Assembly: GCF_963678635.1 (NCBI RefSeq) | Contig: NC_087063.1 | Span: 17,796,143-17,860,142 of the forward strand | Direction of reading: 5' to 3' | Length of the DNA: 64,000 nt | Source: Symsagittifera roscoffensis | Taxonomy: Eukaryota > Xenacoelomorpha > Acoela > Convolutidae | In this document: positions 1-10,202 of the stretch, in pieces | How positions within the stretch are numbered: the first letter of the stretch is position 1 | How the letters are laid out: every line of letters begins with the position of its first letter | Position numbers and translations under genes: made by a program | The notes under the pieces: model-generated | What the model saw: the letters and a program-made list of their open reading frames with translations, nothing else | The model's database searches: none | What the model was told of the DNA's origin: nothing

Positions 1-1
1 A

Positions 2-1651
2 CAAATCATAGACCACTACTTAAAAGATATATGCAACATAACACAACAGTATGGAATCTACTCCATAGAATTCACCTCACCAAACCATAATAATAGAAAA
101 TATACAATTCAAACAGACGACCTTGATTTAGAATTTTCAAAAGTTTTTTCAGAATATATAAAAAGCATCCAATATCATAACTCACAAAGAGCAAACTCCA
201 TATTCACCAATGAAGTTTTCGCAATAAGATATAGTTATATTTCGATATTAGAAAACGAAATCCCAATAACAAATGTCTCACCGACAGAAACATCTAAACA
301 TTTAAGAGTACGACATGAAATCACACTACTCTCTAGTTATTTAAACATCATTAAAGAAAATTTCACGAAAGACGACGTTTCACAACATACAAAACACGAT
401 CTACAAAAAATTTTGGCATGGTTCATAATAGATTATTTCACACACAATATTGATTTAATTGCACAAGCAAGAAAAAATTTTAGACCCCAAAACTCGAACG
501 ATGATACCGCTATCACAGAACAATCAGATTATGTTTGGGACCCCGAATGGTCTCATCCCGCATTTATAAGCTTCCCACAATCAATCTCAAGTCAAGCAAT
601 AAGTACGATATCTTACATAAGAGATTATGTAAAAGTAATACCATTAACCATTGATGCAACACCATTAAACTATAATACATTTTTGCCCGATACACAAAAT
701 AATAGTTTAAACTCTACAGTTATACACAATGAAAACCTCAATGGAACTAGGAATCTTACTCAACAAGATATCCAGACACCATCACACTTCATAAATGAAG
801 AAATTGTACACACAACAACTACACAACAAAGTATTTCACCAATACGCCCAAATTTAACAACACCAAGAAATACAAATCCTTCACAAACACAGGTAACCTT
901 ACAATCAACCGTTAAACCTTCGGTTGCCCCTAAATATTCACATATGGATTACCAAACATACAGACCCATGACAATACCATCAAAAACACGCAAAACATTC
1001 ACTAGAAACAACTTTACAGACCATAATTATAATTATACACATCCATCAAAAACATATAATCAACCACAAAGAAATTTTAACCAATATACAAGATCTCGAA
1101 ATTGGGATAACCCAATGACCCAACCTAATTCAATAAATTTCCAAACAAATCCTCCACAGGATCACAGTGAAAATTACCCATTTTTTCAACAAAATAAAAA
1201 TAAAAAACAAACATCTTATCAAATGGATTATTTATCCTCAGATGATGATTTCTTACAACCAGATATATTTGCACCAAATACTCAAGAATATCGTAGACAA
1301 GGAATACAGAGAACACGTACAAATCATAGAAATTTTTCTCCACAACCAATAGATGCACAACATCAACAACCAATTCAACAACAAAATCTAATTAATACAC
1401 AATCTTTTCAACCAATTCAACAACAAAATCCAATGACTGCACACTCGTATCAAGCATCACAAATGCAAAATGAAATACCACTCCCATATTATCTCCAACA
1501 ACATGAGATAACAAGAAACCAACTTTCAAATTTTTCTCAAATGCCAAATGCAGCAGAATCATTACAAATGACAATGAATCCATACCTTATGGGTGGATCA
1601 TCAATAACATCAAACAAACCTTTAATAGGTTTTCACAGGAACAGACCCTGA
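2..1651 (+). CDS. gag: Gag N-terminal region (start outside window, ends at a frameshift)
   Basis: This frame is open from base 2, so the true start is upstream; the first in-frame Met near 413 is internal. The product is the N-terminal part of the structural Gag protein. Residues after about position 300 of the visible part are rich in Gln, Asn, Thr and Pro, with a repeated QPIQQQN motif near 1,370-1,430. The frame stops at 1,649-1,651, just after it overlaps the start of the capsid-like frame. Capsid similarity resumes in the +1 frame from about 1,629, and a single extra T in the TTTT run at 1,630-1,633 would explain the switch. In element 2 the same protein region is recognisable between about 61,650 and 62,405. 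A programmed shift here is unlikely because it would fall inside Gag, not between Gag and Pol. Confidence 0.75.
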   Translation, partial: QIIDHYLKDICNITQQYGIYSIEFTSPNHNNRKYTIQTDDLDLEFSKVFSEYIKSIQYHNSQRANSIFTNEVFAIRYSYISILENEIPITNVSPTETSKHLRVRHEITLLSSYLNIIKENFTKDDVSQHTKHDLQKILAWFIIDYFTHNIDLIAQARKNFRPQNSNDDTAITEQSDYVWDPEWSHPAFISFPQSISSQAISTISYIRDYVKVIPLTIDATPLNYNTFLPDTQNNSLNSTVIHNENLNGTRNLTQQDIQTPSHFINEEIVHTTTTQQSISPIRPNLTTPRNTNPSQTQVTLQSTVKPSVAPKYSHMDYQTYRPMTIPSKTRKTFTRNNFTDHNYNYTHPSKTYNQPQRNFNQYTRSRNWDNPMTQPNSINFQTNPPQDHSENYPFFQQNKNKKQTSYQMDYLSSDDDFLQPDIFAPNTQEYRRQGIQRTRTNHRNFSPQPIDAQHQQPIQQQNLINTQSFQPIQQQNPMTAHSYQASQMQNEIPLPYYLQQHEITRNQLSNFSQMPNAAESLQMTMNPYLMGGSSITSNKPLIGFHRNRP

Positions 1652-4600
1652 ATACTCTGTAGAAGATTATTTAAATGCAGTAACAGCAAACCTGATTTTA
1701 AATATTGGACCTGAACCAATTAATACGCCACTACATCAAAATTGGATACATCGACGCACAGCGTTAATACAAACAACCTTAGATGGCGCAGCCCAAAAAT
1801 GGTTTTCAGTACTACCTCTAGAAATAAAATCAAACTGGAAAAGGTTTACACAAGAATTTTCAAAAATGTTTGACTCCGAAAGAAACAAACAACAACAAAG
1901 AGTTTTATGTAATGAAATTCGCAGATTACCAAACGAAACCATCAAACAAATAGCAGTACGAATCGAAACACTAGTTCGAAAAGCATATTCATTAAATACA
2001 CATGACTATAAAAACACAAAGATGACAGAAATCTTAATGATGACCTTAACACCACAATTAAGGAAAATAGCAATAAAAAAGAGAGCATCCCATCCTTCTT
2101 CAATTCGAGAACCCGATTTAGATTTTCGAAAACTAGTAGACAAATTAGAACAAGCAGAAATCACGATGAAACTAGAAGAAACGGAAAATCTGAAATTACA
2201 ATACGTTAACAGAATTGAAACGACTCCCACTAATATTAATAATATACAGGAATCAGAAACAGACCTCGTTGAAAAAATCACTGAAATACTCAATATTTAC
2301 GAAAAGAACCCAAACTTCAAAGGCAAACCATCTTTCAAAACATGGTGTAATTATTGCCGACGATACGGACACAGTATTTCCGAATGTAGACAAAAACAGC
2401 AAGACAATCAAAATAAACCTCAAAAATATAAAGAACCAAATAAATCATTCTATCAATACATGAAAAAAGATCAAAATCTACCGAACAAAACAGTCCACAG
2501 CAACAACAGTTCAGGAAAACCACTCCCGAACAATACAAATTATACAAGAAATCAATCACCATATAACTCAAGTTATAGAGGAAGATCACCAGAACGAAGA
2601 AACACGTATAATTCATCACAAAATCACTACAATAGACCAAATAGTCGAAATAACTACTCCAGATCAAATTCAAATACACAACGATTTGTTTCTAGATCTA
2701 ATTCCCAACCAAGAAATAACTACTATTCAAACAACCAATCACGAAATTCATCATACAATAGGAATAGAAACTACTCCTATAATCGAAATAGAAGTTATTC
2801 AAACAACCGAAACCAGAATTACCCGAACAATCGATCAAGGAATAACTCATATAATAGATCGAACTATAACAGACCAAACAATAATTACCAAAACAGATCG
2901 CGAAATAATTCACAAAATCGACACCCAAGTTATAATAATCGTTATAGAAATTATTCCCAATCACCACACCGGAATAATAATAACTATAATAATTCTAATA
3001 ATCGCCACAGAAGTAGTACACCTAAACATCAAAGACAAATCAATCAAGTACAATCTAACCCAGAAACAACATCAGACCCTCCAGGTATTGATGACACAGT
3101 AACTGATACGTTACAACTCAATCAAATAAACTGTACATCATCAGATTCAGAAAGTGATACTGAAAACACTCTTTCTATCAATATGATAAAAGTCGAAAAT
3201 GACTATGAATCTGTCATATATGAACAACCCTTTCCATCACACATATATGAAAATCAATCAGAATTTCTTCAAAATTATTACACTACACCCATAAATTCCA
3301 CACCAACGACGCAAGAAACAAACGAGATTAACACTACAGATCAAACCAATAAAAATACCAAAACAAAATGCTTGAATACAAACCACATTTATCAAAATAT
3401 ACAAAAAGAACAACCCAAAGAAAAAATTTGGACAATACCATTTCTCTTAGAAAGCCCAAGAAATAAAGAATTTCAACCACCAGACCTTGAAATAGATTTT
3501 TTAATTGATTCAGGAGCAGAATCAAACATAATAAACATCCCCACATGGAATGAAATAAAAACTTTACACCCAAAGCTAACACCTCTTGAAACCTCCAGTA
3601 AGTTAGCAACAGCACAAGGATCAACATTGATAAACTACGGAAAAATCCAATTATTTCTCCTCCCCACCAGAACAATGGAACAAAGCAAAATTTTAAATAA
3701 GCCATTTAAACAAATATTCCATATCACTGATATTAAATATAATATCATTGGAATACCATTTATTTCGAAGTATATACCAACAATTAACATACTAAATAGT
3801 AAAATATTAATCAAAGATAAATATACAAAAACAAAAGAAACATCCTTAACATTTTTTCAAAGATTAAATAAACAACCACCATTCTTTTCAAAATTCTACC
3901 CGATATTTAACCAACAAAGAAAACACCTAAAACCACTATCAGGAAATATCTATAATTTTTCAATCAAACAAGTTCGCCAATATGATAAAGAACAAAACAA
4001 ACAAAAATTTTATATGTCAGAATTTGAATTCAAACCTATTCACAAATTTTTCAAAATCACAATTTCATCCATAAAATATTTGAAAAATTCGAATTCCGAT
4101 ATCATTTCCTTACATGTCTATAACAACACACCTTACCAAGTAACATTACCTTTAGGACTTTTAGGATATTGTGAAACCAACGCTACAATATCACCAATAC
4201 ACGAAAAAGCCTATCGCGTAAATAATATACTCCAATTACTAGATATTTTCCAATCTACAATTCTTAATGAAGAATTATCTATAAATAATATAATAAGTAA
4301 CGAAAACAGAAATACGGATTATTTCACAAAAACTCCATATTTCAAACCTATATTCAACATAAGTAACTACACAGAGGACCAACAGAAATTTTTAACAATG
4401 TTTAATTTCCAACATTCACAAATAACACAAGACGAATTCGAAAAGTTAGCTAAACAGCTAATTAAATATTCATCAGTCTATGCAACATCAAAATTCGATG
4501 TTGGCAAAATCAGTTCATCACTACATCTCCCGTTAAAACCAGACGCAGTTTTCAAAAAACAGAGAGCAAGTAAAGTACCAATTCACTTACATGATAAAGT

Positions 4601-7600
4601 GAACAGATTACTCGACATTTTAGAACAATACAACATTATATCACCAGTAAACAAAGAAGAACAACCAAAAGGCAACACATTTATCAACCCCGTTATCATT
4701 CTAGCTAAAGGAGAATCATTAAAAATCGTTCTCGACGCTAGATACCTCAATTCACTTATAGATGAATCAAAATGTAATTGGCCCATTGAACCAATACAAG
4801 TTATTTTAACAAAAATAAACGGCAAATACTTTACAACCGCCGATATGAATAGTGCATACAATCAAATGCCACTAGATGAACAATCACGACGTTTAACACA
4901 ATTTGTTATCGGAAACCAACAATATGAATTCAACCGCTTATTCTATGGAATATCCATAGGACCAGCAGCATTTTCAGCTTTTATGAGCAAAATTTTTAGA
5001 CCACTAATACTCAAGAAAAACGCAATCACCTATTTAGACGATGTTTTTATGCAATCACAAACAAAAGACGAGATGTTCAATGTTTTAGAAAAATATCACC
5101 AAATACTTCAGAACGAAAATCTGAAGGCCGCCCCCGATAAATCACACTTCTTTTTGACAAGAGTTAAATTCTTAGGACATAATATAGAAAGAAAAACAAT
5201 CACTCCATTGAAATCACGCATTGACGCTATTCAAAAACTTCAACCACCAACAAATAAAAAGAAAATCCAAGAATTTCTTGGAATGTTAAACTTTTTAAGT
5301 AAATATGTTTATAAAATGCAATTATATCTACGACCATTTTATAACATCCTTAGACAACAAAATAATTTTGAATGGAACACAGAACATCAAACACGATTTG
5401 AAGAAGTAAAGAAACTTTTAACTGAACAAATTTCAAACACAATTCCAGATTCAAATCAACCATTTTATGCAATGTGCGATGCTTCGAACTTTGGCATCGG
5501 TGCAGCACCATTACAATCACATAATGGTACAAATAAAATGAACCTCATATCAGCAAATTCTCGATTATTCACTCAAGCAGAGCTACGACTCTCAACTCTA
5601 ATGAGAGAATGTACAGCCATAATATATACACTGACAGAATATGAATTTCTGATACTTGGATCAAAACATCCAACAGTTCTATTCACAGACCATAAACCAA
5701 TCATCTTTCTCTTTACACAAAAATCTAACCCAAACCACCGAGTTTACAGATTTCAACTAATTCTAATGAAATTTCCAAACTTACATATAGTTTGGACTGC
5801 AGGAAAAAATCTTGCATTACCAGACACCTTAAGTCGAAATACACCACCTGAATTACTTACACGAAAAACAACAGTTGAAATACCCAAAAACATAAAATTC
5901 TACCTTGCAGAAAACGAAACATCACCCCGATTGGAATGCAAATATGCAGTAAAAACTGATATTGAACAATCACAAATAAATAGTTTACAACATTTCCCAC
6001 TTTATTTAGATTGTCAAAATAATCATTATGAAGTTGATTTACTTGGAACATCAACTTTCAAACCAATCCCATATTCTCAATGGATAAAAAATAACACCCA
6101 ACAAAAACGAACAAAACAACACCTGCCTTCGAAAGACCATTTTCCACTAATTGAAAAAGAAGATTTAACTGATAAAATAAATTTATCAGGACCACAAACA
6201 AATGATTCAAAATACACAATAAATCAAGTTTTTGACCTCCACGACCCACTTGATACAATACCCTTATCTAAAATCGAAATTGAAAACATTTTTCTCCCTC
6301 CAACAGAAACGATTACAATTTCAACACTGAAACAATATCAAAATCTTGACCCGATAATTAGACAACTAAAATCATGGCACAAATATAAAACTAAACCTGT
6401 CAAAGCAGATTCAACCATTCTAGGAAACAAAACACTCCTCCGATACTTTCGCAAATTTAACAACACAACAATTAACGAAAATACAGACCTTTTAGAGTAT
6501 AACCTGAATGAATCCACAGTTCCCTGTCTCCCTTTAAGTATGATTCTTATAGCTTTTAATATTTCACATACACAAAATATTAAAGGACACTCTGGATCAG
6601 AGAAAACATATTCAAATTTTATACAAAACTTTTATTTCCCAAATGCACCAATTTGGATAAAAGTACTATGCAATGACTGTATAGTATGTCAACTAAATAA
6701 ACCTTACCCAAATCAAAAACAAATAGCACAAAAACAAGATTTTAAAGGACAAAGTTTGTACTTTAATCATCGTATCTCATTTGATACTAAAGGACCAATT
6801 TCACCCTCATCAGAAGGAAACTCCTACATTATGGTAATTGTTGACGCATTTACACATTATGTAGCACTTAACCCAGTACCACATTGTAACGCTTATTACG
6901 CTTACACAACACTCTATGAACACTGGATAGCAAAATTCGGACTACCAGAAATTTTAGTTACAGACAACGGTACAGAATTCATAAATAATGAAATTATCAC
7001 ACTATGTCATTTATATAACATTAAACACAAACCACGTACATCTCATGCACCTTGGACAAACGGCTTAGTCGAAGGTATGAACCGTTCATTACAAGAATAT
7101 CTTAGATGTATCATCAACGGAAATGATACAAAATATACCGAATGGTCAGCAGATGTAAAATTATTTCCCTTAGCGTATAATTCACAAATTACGACAACTT
7201 TAGGAATGTCACCATACGAAATGGTTTTTAACCAAAAGCCACGCAAACCAATAATGTTTACAGCAAATTCTCATAAAAACGCACAAGGTTATTGTCAACC
7301 CAATAAAGACTCAATTTGTTATAACCTACCTTTACATACACACGATGAAGATCATTTTCATCACCCACAAATTCTTAAACTAGCCTCCGGTACACACACC
7401 GAATGGATTCTAAATAGAGATAAAAAACACAATGAAATTTATCAAAAAATAACAAAAAAGTTATTACAAAGACAAAACATTAATGAACAAATCAATTCAC
7501 GTTTTACACCAGCCTCCGATTTAAAAATTGGAACATTTGTTTTAATACCTAATTTTAATACTCAAAAAGGAATTTCTAAAAAATTACAACCCCTTCGAAA

Positions 7601-7985
7601 AGGACCATACCAAATAATTGCAAAACCCACTGATGTCACATATAAAATTACCGACTCAAACAAAAAAGAAATCGTTCAACATCGAAACAACCTATTACCT
7701 TATTACCCAAAAGAATACGCACTCCGCGAATTAACTCAATTATATTCTTTCACAGGATTAAAAATCATTCAAAATGAACCACATCTGAAAAACACAGAAC
7801 AAAATGATAACCCCACCGAAAATCAAAACACAAAACCAACCGCCACCAAAAACAATACACAAAACCATAAAGAATCTCCAAAACAAAGAAAAAATAGAAA
7901 AATGACCGAACAAATAATACCCCAAGAACAAATCGACAAATCAGAAAATAGAAAAAAAAACAAGACTCCGAAATCAACCACGTAA
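1629..7985 (+). CDS. gag-pol: Gag capsid/nucleocapsid-Pol polyprotein (protease, RT, RNase H, integrase)
   Basis: The frame is open from 1,629, after stops at 1,623-1,628; the first Met is at 1,866. Residue numbers count from that Met. The retrotransposon Gag (capsid) domain spans about 1,640-2,210. A CCHC zinc knuckle is at residues 161-174 (C-x2-C-x4-H-x4-C). An Arg/Asn/Ser/Tyr-rich tract covers about 225-385. The aspartic protease has DSGA at 548-551. Reverse transcriptase covers about 900-1,120 with YLDD at 1056-1059. RNase H begins near Asp 1205. The integrase zinc-binding part has His 1568/1575 and Cys 1605/1608, and its catalytic triad is Asp 1640, Asp 1700 and Glu 1736, giving the expected 35-residue spacing between the last two. 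A GPY/F module (KGPYQII) and a Lys/Asn-rich tail end the protein; no chromodomain is visible. Gag and Pol share one frame, so no Gag-Pol frameshift is needed. All enzyme motifs are intact. Confidence 0.93.
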   Translation, partial: VFTGTDPEYSVEDYLNAVTANLILNIGPEPINTPLHQNWIHRRTALIQTTLDGAAQKWFSVLPLEIKSNWKRFTQEFSKMFDSERNKQQQRVLCNEIRRLPNETIKQIAVRIETLVRKAYSLNTHDYKNTKMTEILMMTLTPQLRKIAIKKRASHPSSIREPDLDFRKLVDKLEQAEITMKLEETENLKLQYVNRIETTPTNINNIQESETDLVEKITEILNIYEKNPNFKGKPSFKTWCNYCRRYGHSISECRQKQQDNQNKPQKYKEPNKSFYQYMKKDQNLPNKTVHSNNSSGKPLPNNTNYTRNQSPYNSSYRGRSPERRNTYNSSQNHYNRPNSRNNYSRSNSNTQRFVSRSNSQPRNNYYSNNQSRNSSYNRNRNYSYNRNRSYSNNRNQNYPNNRSRNNSYNRSNYNRPNNNYQNRSRNNSQNRHPSYNNRYRNYSQSPHRNNNNYNNSNNRHRSSTPKHQRQINQVQSNPETTSDPPGIDDTVTDTLQLNQINCTSSDSESDTENTLSINMIKVENDYESVIYEQPFPSHIYENQSEFLQNYYTTPINSTPTTQETNEINTTDQTNKNTKTKCLNTNHIYQNIQKEQPKEKIWTIPFLLESPRNKEFQPPDLEIDFLIDSGAESNIINIPTWNEIKTLHPKLTPLETSSKLATAQGSTLINYGKIQLFLLPTRTMEQSKILNKPFKQIFHITDIKYNIIGIPFISKYIPTINILNSKILIKDKYTKTKETSLTFFQRLNKQPPFFSKFYPIFNQQRKHLKPLSGNIYNFSIKQVRQYDKEQNKQKFYMSEFEFKPIHKFFKITISSIKYLKNSNSDIISLHVYNNTPYQVTLPLGLLGYCETNATISPIHEKAYRVNNILQLLDIFQSTILNEELSINNIISNENRNTDYFTKTPYFKPIFNISNYTEDQQKFLTMFNFQHSQITQDEFEKLAKQLIKYSSVYATSKFDVGKISSSLHLPLKPDAVFKKQRASKVPIHLHDKVNRLLDILEQYNIISPVNKEEQPKGNTFINPVIILAKGESLKIVLDARYLNSLIDESKCNWPIEPIQVILTKINGKYFTTADMNSAYNQMPLDEQSRRLTQFVIGNQQYEFNRLFYGISIGPAAFSAFMSKIFRPLILKKNAITYLDDVFMQSQTKDEMFNVLEKYHQILQNENLKAAPDKSHFFLTRVKFLGHNIERKTITPLKSRIDAIQKLQPPTNKKKIQEFLGMLNFLSKYVYKMQLYLRPFYNILRQQNNFEWNTEHQTRFEEVKKLLTEQISNTIPDSNQPFYAMCDASNFGIGAAPLQSHNGTNKMNLISANSRLFTQAELRLSTLMRECTAIIYTLTEYEFLILGSKHPTVLFTDHKPIIFLFTQKSNPNHRVYRFQLILMKFPNLHIVWTAGKNLALPDTLSRNTPPELLTRKTTVEIPKNIKFYLAENETSPRLECKYAVKTDIEQSQINSLQHFPLYLDCQNNHYEVDLLGTSTFKPIPYSQWIKNNTQQKRTKQHLPSKDHFPLIEKEDLTDKINLSGPQTNDSKYTINQVFDLHDPLDTIPLSKIEIENIFLPPTETITISTLKQYQNLDPIIRQLKSWHKYKTKPVKADSTILGNKTLLRYFRKFNNTTINENTDLLEYNLNESTVPCLPLSMILIAFNISHTQNIKGHSGSEKTYSNFIQNFYFPNAPIWIKVLCNDCIVCQLNKPYPNQKQIAQKQDFKGQSLYFNHRISFDTKGPISPSSEGNSYIMVIVDAFTHYVALNPVPHCNAYYAYTTLYEHWIAKFGLPEILVTDNGTEFINNEIITLCHLYNIKHKPRTSHAPWTNGLVEGMNRSLQEYLRCIINGNDTKYTEWSADVKLFPLAYNSQITTTLGMSPYEMVFNQKPRKPIMFTANSHKNAQGYCQPNKDSICYNLPLHTHDEDHFHHPQILKLASGTHTEWILNRDKKHNEIYQKITKKLLQRQNINEQINSRFTPASDLKIGTFVLIPNFNTQKGISKKLQPLRKGPYQIIAKPTDVTYKITDSNKKEIVQHRNNLLPYYPKEYALRELTQLYSFTGLKIIQNEPHLKNTEQNDNPTENQNTKPTATKNNTQNHKESPKQRKNRKMTEQIIPQEQIDKSENRKKNKTPKSTT
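2560..3030 (+). repeat. Asn/Arg/Ser/Tyr-rich low-complexity tract in the nucleocapsid region
   Basis: Just after the zinc knuckle the frame encodes about 155 residues dominated by Asn, Arg, Ser and Tyr in irregular short units such as NRNRSYSNNR. It is strongly basic and probably disordered, which would suit RNA binding. The equivalent region of element 2 (about 60,290-60,730, minus strand) keeps the same composition despite frameshifts. Confidence 0.8.
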
Positions 7986-8644
7986 AAACTATAAAATATT
8001 CATCCCCCAATCTAAAATTTTAAAGAAAGTGGAATTTCAAAAGTAATTTTAACATTATACTTCACTATCTTGAAACCTTCGAAACATTTTTCATTTACAT
8101 TTTTCAAAATAACATGCTGACAAGTACGTAATAATTCTAGTTCAAAATAGACCAATAGGATTCATCCAATCCGTCACTTTCTCTAACTCAAACTAAGACC
8201 AATTAGACGAATCATATAGAACTCCAGGCACATCTATAACTATAACTTTACGACCTCCAGGTCAAAAATAAGCAAACCACTCCAACTTGACAACTAAAAT
8301 AAATATCACCATAATACCGTACCCCTCCCTTATCTAATAACCCGAAGATCAACAATATTTCCCCAACTCAGACCACGAACACCCCCAAAGCAAATTTGTT
8401 AACTTAGCCTAAAGTAACAAAATGAACATTTTAATTAGCCTAAAGTATAAAAATCTCACCATACCCCGGATCATTTGACAAACAAAAATAAAGAAAAAGA
8501 CGACCTCCCAGTCACCATGAAAATTGCCCCCAACAATTTTTTACAAAACTCAACCCACTTGTCAAAAAACTAATAAATAATCCGACCACACTAGAAAATC
8601 GCCTCAAACAGCAAAAAATATTCGACCAAGAGATCATTTCTTAA
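7986..8644 (+). other. Non-coding interval between pol and ORF A in element 1
   Basis: No long frame is open here on either strand. It contains short similar phrases (ACCTCCAGGTCA near 8,251 and ACCTCCCAGTCA near 8,502; GCCTAAAGTA twice near 8,408-8,448). The corresponding interval in element 2 is about 54,991-55,690. It could hold the splice or internal initiation signals needed to express the downstream ORFs, but no element is certain. Confidence 0.5.
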
Positions 8645-8875
8645 ATGCTCTTCTCTCAATCAGTTACTCAAATACTCATAAATCTTAAACATTTTTTTAC
8701 AATACTTGAAACCTTGATAATATTTCTTTTTGATATACTTGAATCTTTTCTAATAATCCTAATCATTTTTTGTAACATTTTTTTAATTTTCTACACTATA
8801 CTCGAACTATTCCTCCAACTTTCCAAAACCCTTGATTACATCCACAGGTACGAGTCATATAACTTGTCTAAATGA
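8645..8875 (+). CDS. ORF A: small hydrophobic protein (76 aa), unrecognised
   Basis: The predicted 76-residue product is almost entirely hydrophobic from about residue 8 to 62 (Leu, Ile and Phe with few charges), giving one long or two adjacent membrane segments, followed by a short polar tail with an LSKTLDYIHRY motif. Its stop codon overlaps the ATG of ORF B (ATGA at 8,872-8,875). In element 2 (minus strand, 54,751-54,990) the tail is conserved (LSKTLDHLFRY), and the hydrophobic core is also conserved if two frame changes are allowed for. This supports a real gene over a chance AT-rich frame. I know no homologue; a viroporin-like or Env-accessory role is only a guess. Confidence 0.55.
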   Translation: MLFSQSVTQILINLKHFFTILETLIIFLFDILESFLIILIIFCNIFLIFYTILELFLQLSKTLDYIHRYESYNLSK

Positions 8876-9060
8876 TACGAACAATTTTCAGTAGAACCGA
8901 TATTTTTTTATTGTTTGTAATTTTCATAACATTTTTATCATCCCTCATTTTGACAATATGTAAATGTATAAAGAAAGCAATCTTCACATTTGCCCTAGCA
9001 ACAATCCTTCTAATTCTTTTTTTGGAAGAATACTATAATAAACATAAACCTTCCCACTAA
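8872..9060 (+). CDS. ORF B: small membrane protein (62 aa), conserved in both element copies
   Basis: The 62-residue product has two predicted membrane segments, roughly residues 11-30 and 37-51, around a short basic loop containing CKCIKK, and a polar C-terminus (EEYYNKHK). It starts within the ORF A stop codon (ATGA), which suggests translation by termination-reinitiation. The element 2 counterpart at 54,559-54,750 (minus) is the same length within one residue and aligns without gaps through the FSRTD, LTICKC and EEYFNK motifs, while the surrounding DNA has diverged. There it starts directly after the preceding stop (TAAATG). Conservation of length and of the two-helix pattern indicates selection. 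The function is unknown. Confidence 0.7.
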   Translation: MIRTIFSRTDIFLLFVIFITFLSSLILTICKCIKKAIFTFALATILLILFLEEYYNKHKPSH

Positions 9061-9065
9061 AGTAA

Positions 9066-10202
9066 CAATTCAAAAATCCATCAAAAATTGCTACCCAACA
9101 GTCACAGAATCAGTCTTCACCGACATCATCCCAAGATAACCAAACACCACCTTCAACTACTCAAAATCCTCAAACATCTACACGAATTTCTTTTCAAGAC
9201 AATCCATACACTTTTGAAGAACGACATGCTCGTTTATCAGAACCACTAGAACCAGTTCAACGACAAGCACCTATAAGCGAACCAACATATAACCTATATC
9301 CAACACTACCACAAGAACTAAGTAGAATAAGAAATTCTAGTCAAAACCAAAATACAGTCGAAATAAATAGACAAATTATACATCCTCGACGAAACAGAAA
9401 TTTTCAAACTCCCCGAGTTCATTTTGATATACCTCAATCCCCATCACAAAACACTCCAGAAAACCCCATTGGTATATTACCAGAAACCCCTACGCTTCTT
9501 TCACAACGTAGCACCTCAAGCCTACCATCAGATTACTTAGGTTCAACACCAACATCTGAGCAAATACGTGAAAATCCTTTCAACCCCACAAACCAAACAT
9601 CACGATTCCCATATTGGACTACACATTCATTTACACAAGGTGAACCAAATTTAGTCAATGACCCCATAGATATTTCTACGGATACAACAACATCCTCATC
9701 ACTACCAGAAACATTATCACTACCATCAACACCATCAATAAGCCAGATTTCACCACCACCTTTTAACTTAAATTTTCCAAATAATCTCGACGCCAGATAT
9801 CGAGAACAATCATCAATAAATATTCCTTTAAGACTAGATTGGAATACATTTACAGCACCTCCACAACTATTTGGACAACATCAAGAAAGTAACCGCCTTC
9901 ATAACTGGGCACTTAATAGATTACAATATCGCCAAGATATTCACAACGATATCCGTGATCACAATATTCAAATACTCCAGCAAAACAGTTTACAATTAAA
10001 GTTTGAAATAACAGTTAAGTTAAATAATATTACCCAACATCCCTACCCATTAAATCCACCTAACATAACAGCTCAATCATTACCACCACCGTTTATAACT
10101 ACTGAAGTAATATACAAATACGACAGATATACCAAAAACACAATTGGCTACATTACATTTTATAATCCATACTCAGGATTATCATACACATGTATATTCT
10201 AA
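9066..10202 (+). CDS. ORF C: Pro/Ser/Thr-rich frame without an ATG start, unrecognised
   Basis: This frame is open for 378 codons between the stops at 9,063 and 10,200 but has no Met near its beginning. The first third is Ser/Thr/Pro/Gln rich. A basic INRQIIHPRRNR motif lies near 9,366-9,401, then a Ser/Pro-rich stretch, a charged segment with NRLQYRQDIHNDIRDHN that could be helical, and a hydrophobic/aromatic C-terminus. Element 2 conserves it in pieces (53,500-54,552 minus, including RISFQDNPY and INRQIIHPRRNRN). Its 3' end overlaps the env start by 13 bases in a different frame. With no ATG, it may be reached by frameshifting from ORF B, by splicing or by a non-AUG start. No domain was recognised. 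Confidence 0.6.
   Translation, partial: QFKNPSKIATQQSQNQSSPTSSQDNQTPPSTTQNPQTSTRISFQDNPYTFEERHARLSEPLEPVQRQAPISEPTYNLYPTLPQELSRIRNSSQNQNTVEINRQIIHPRRNRNFQTPRVHFDIPQSPSQNTPENPIGILPETPTLLSQRSTSSLPSDYLGSTPTSEQIRENPFNPTNQTSRFPYWTTHSFTQGEPNLVNDPIDISTDTTTSSSLPETLSLPSTPSISQISPPPFNLNFPNNLDARYREQSSINIPLRLDWNTFTAPPQLFGQHQESNRLHNWALNRLQYRQDIHNDIRDHNIQILQQNSLQLKFEITVKLNNITQHPYPLNPPNITAQSLPPPFITTEVIYKYDRYTKNTIGYITFYNPYSGLSYTCIF

Noticed and set aside
1125..8010. Many 60-140 codon frames antisense or out of frame to Gag-Pol
   Set aside because: They are shadows of the strongly biased A-rich coding strand and have no motifs of their own.
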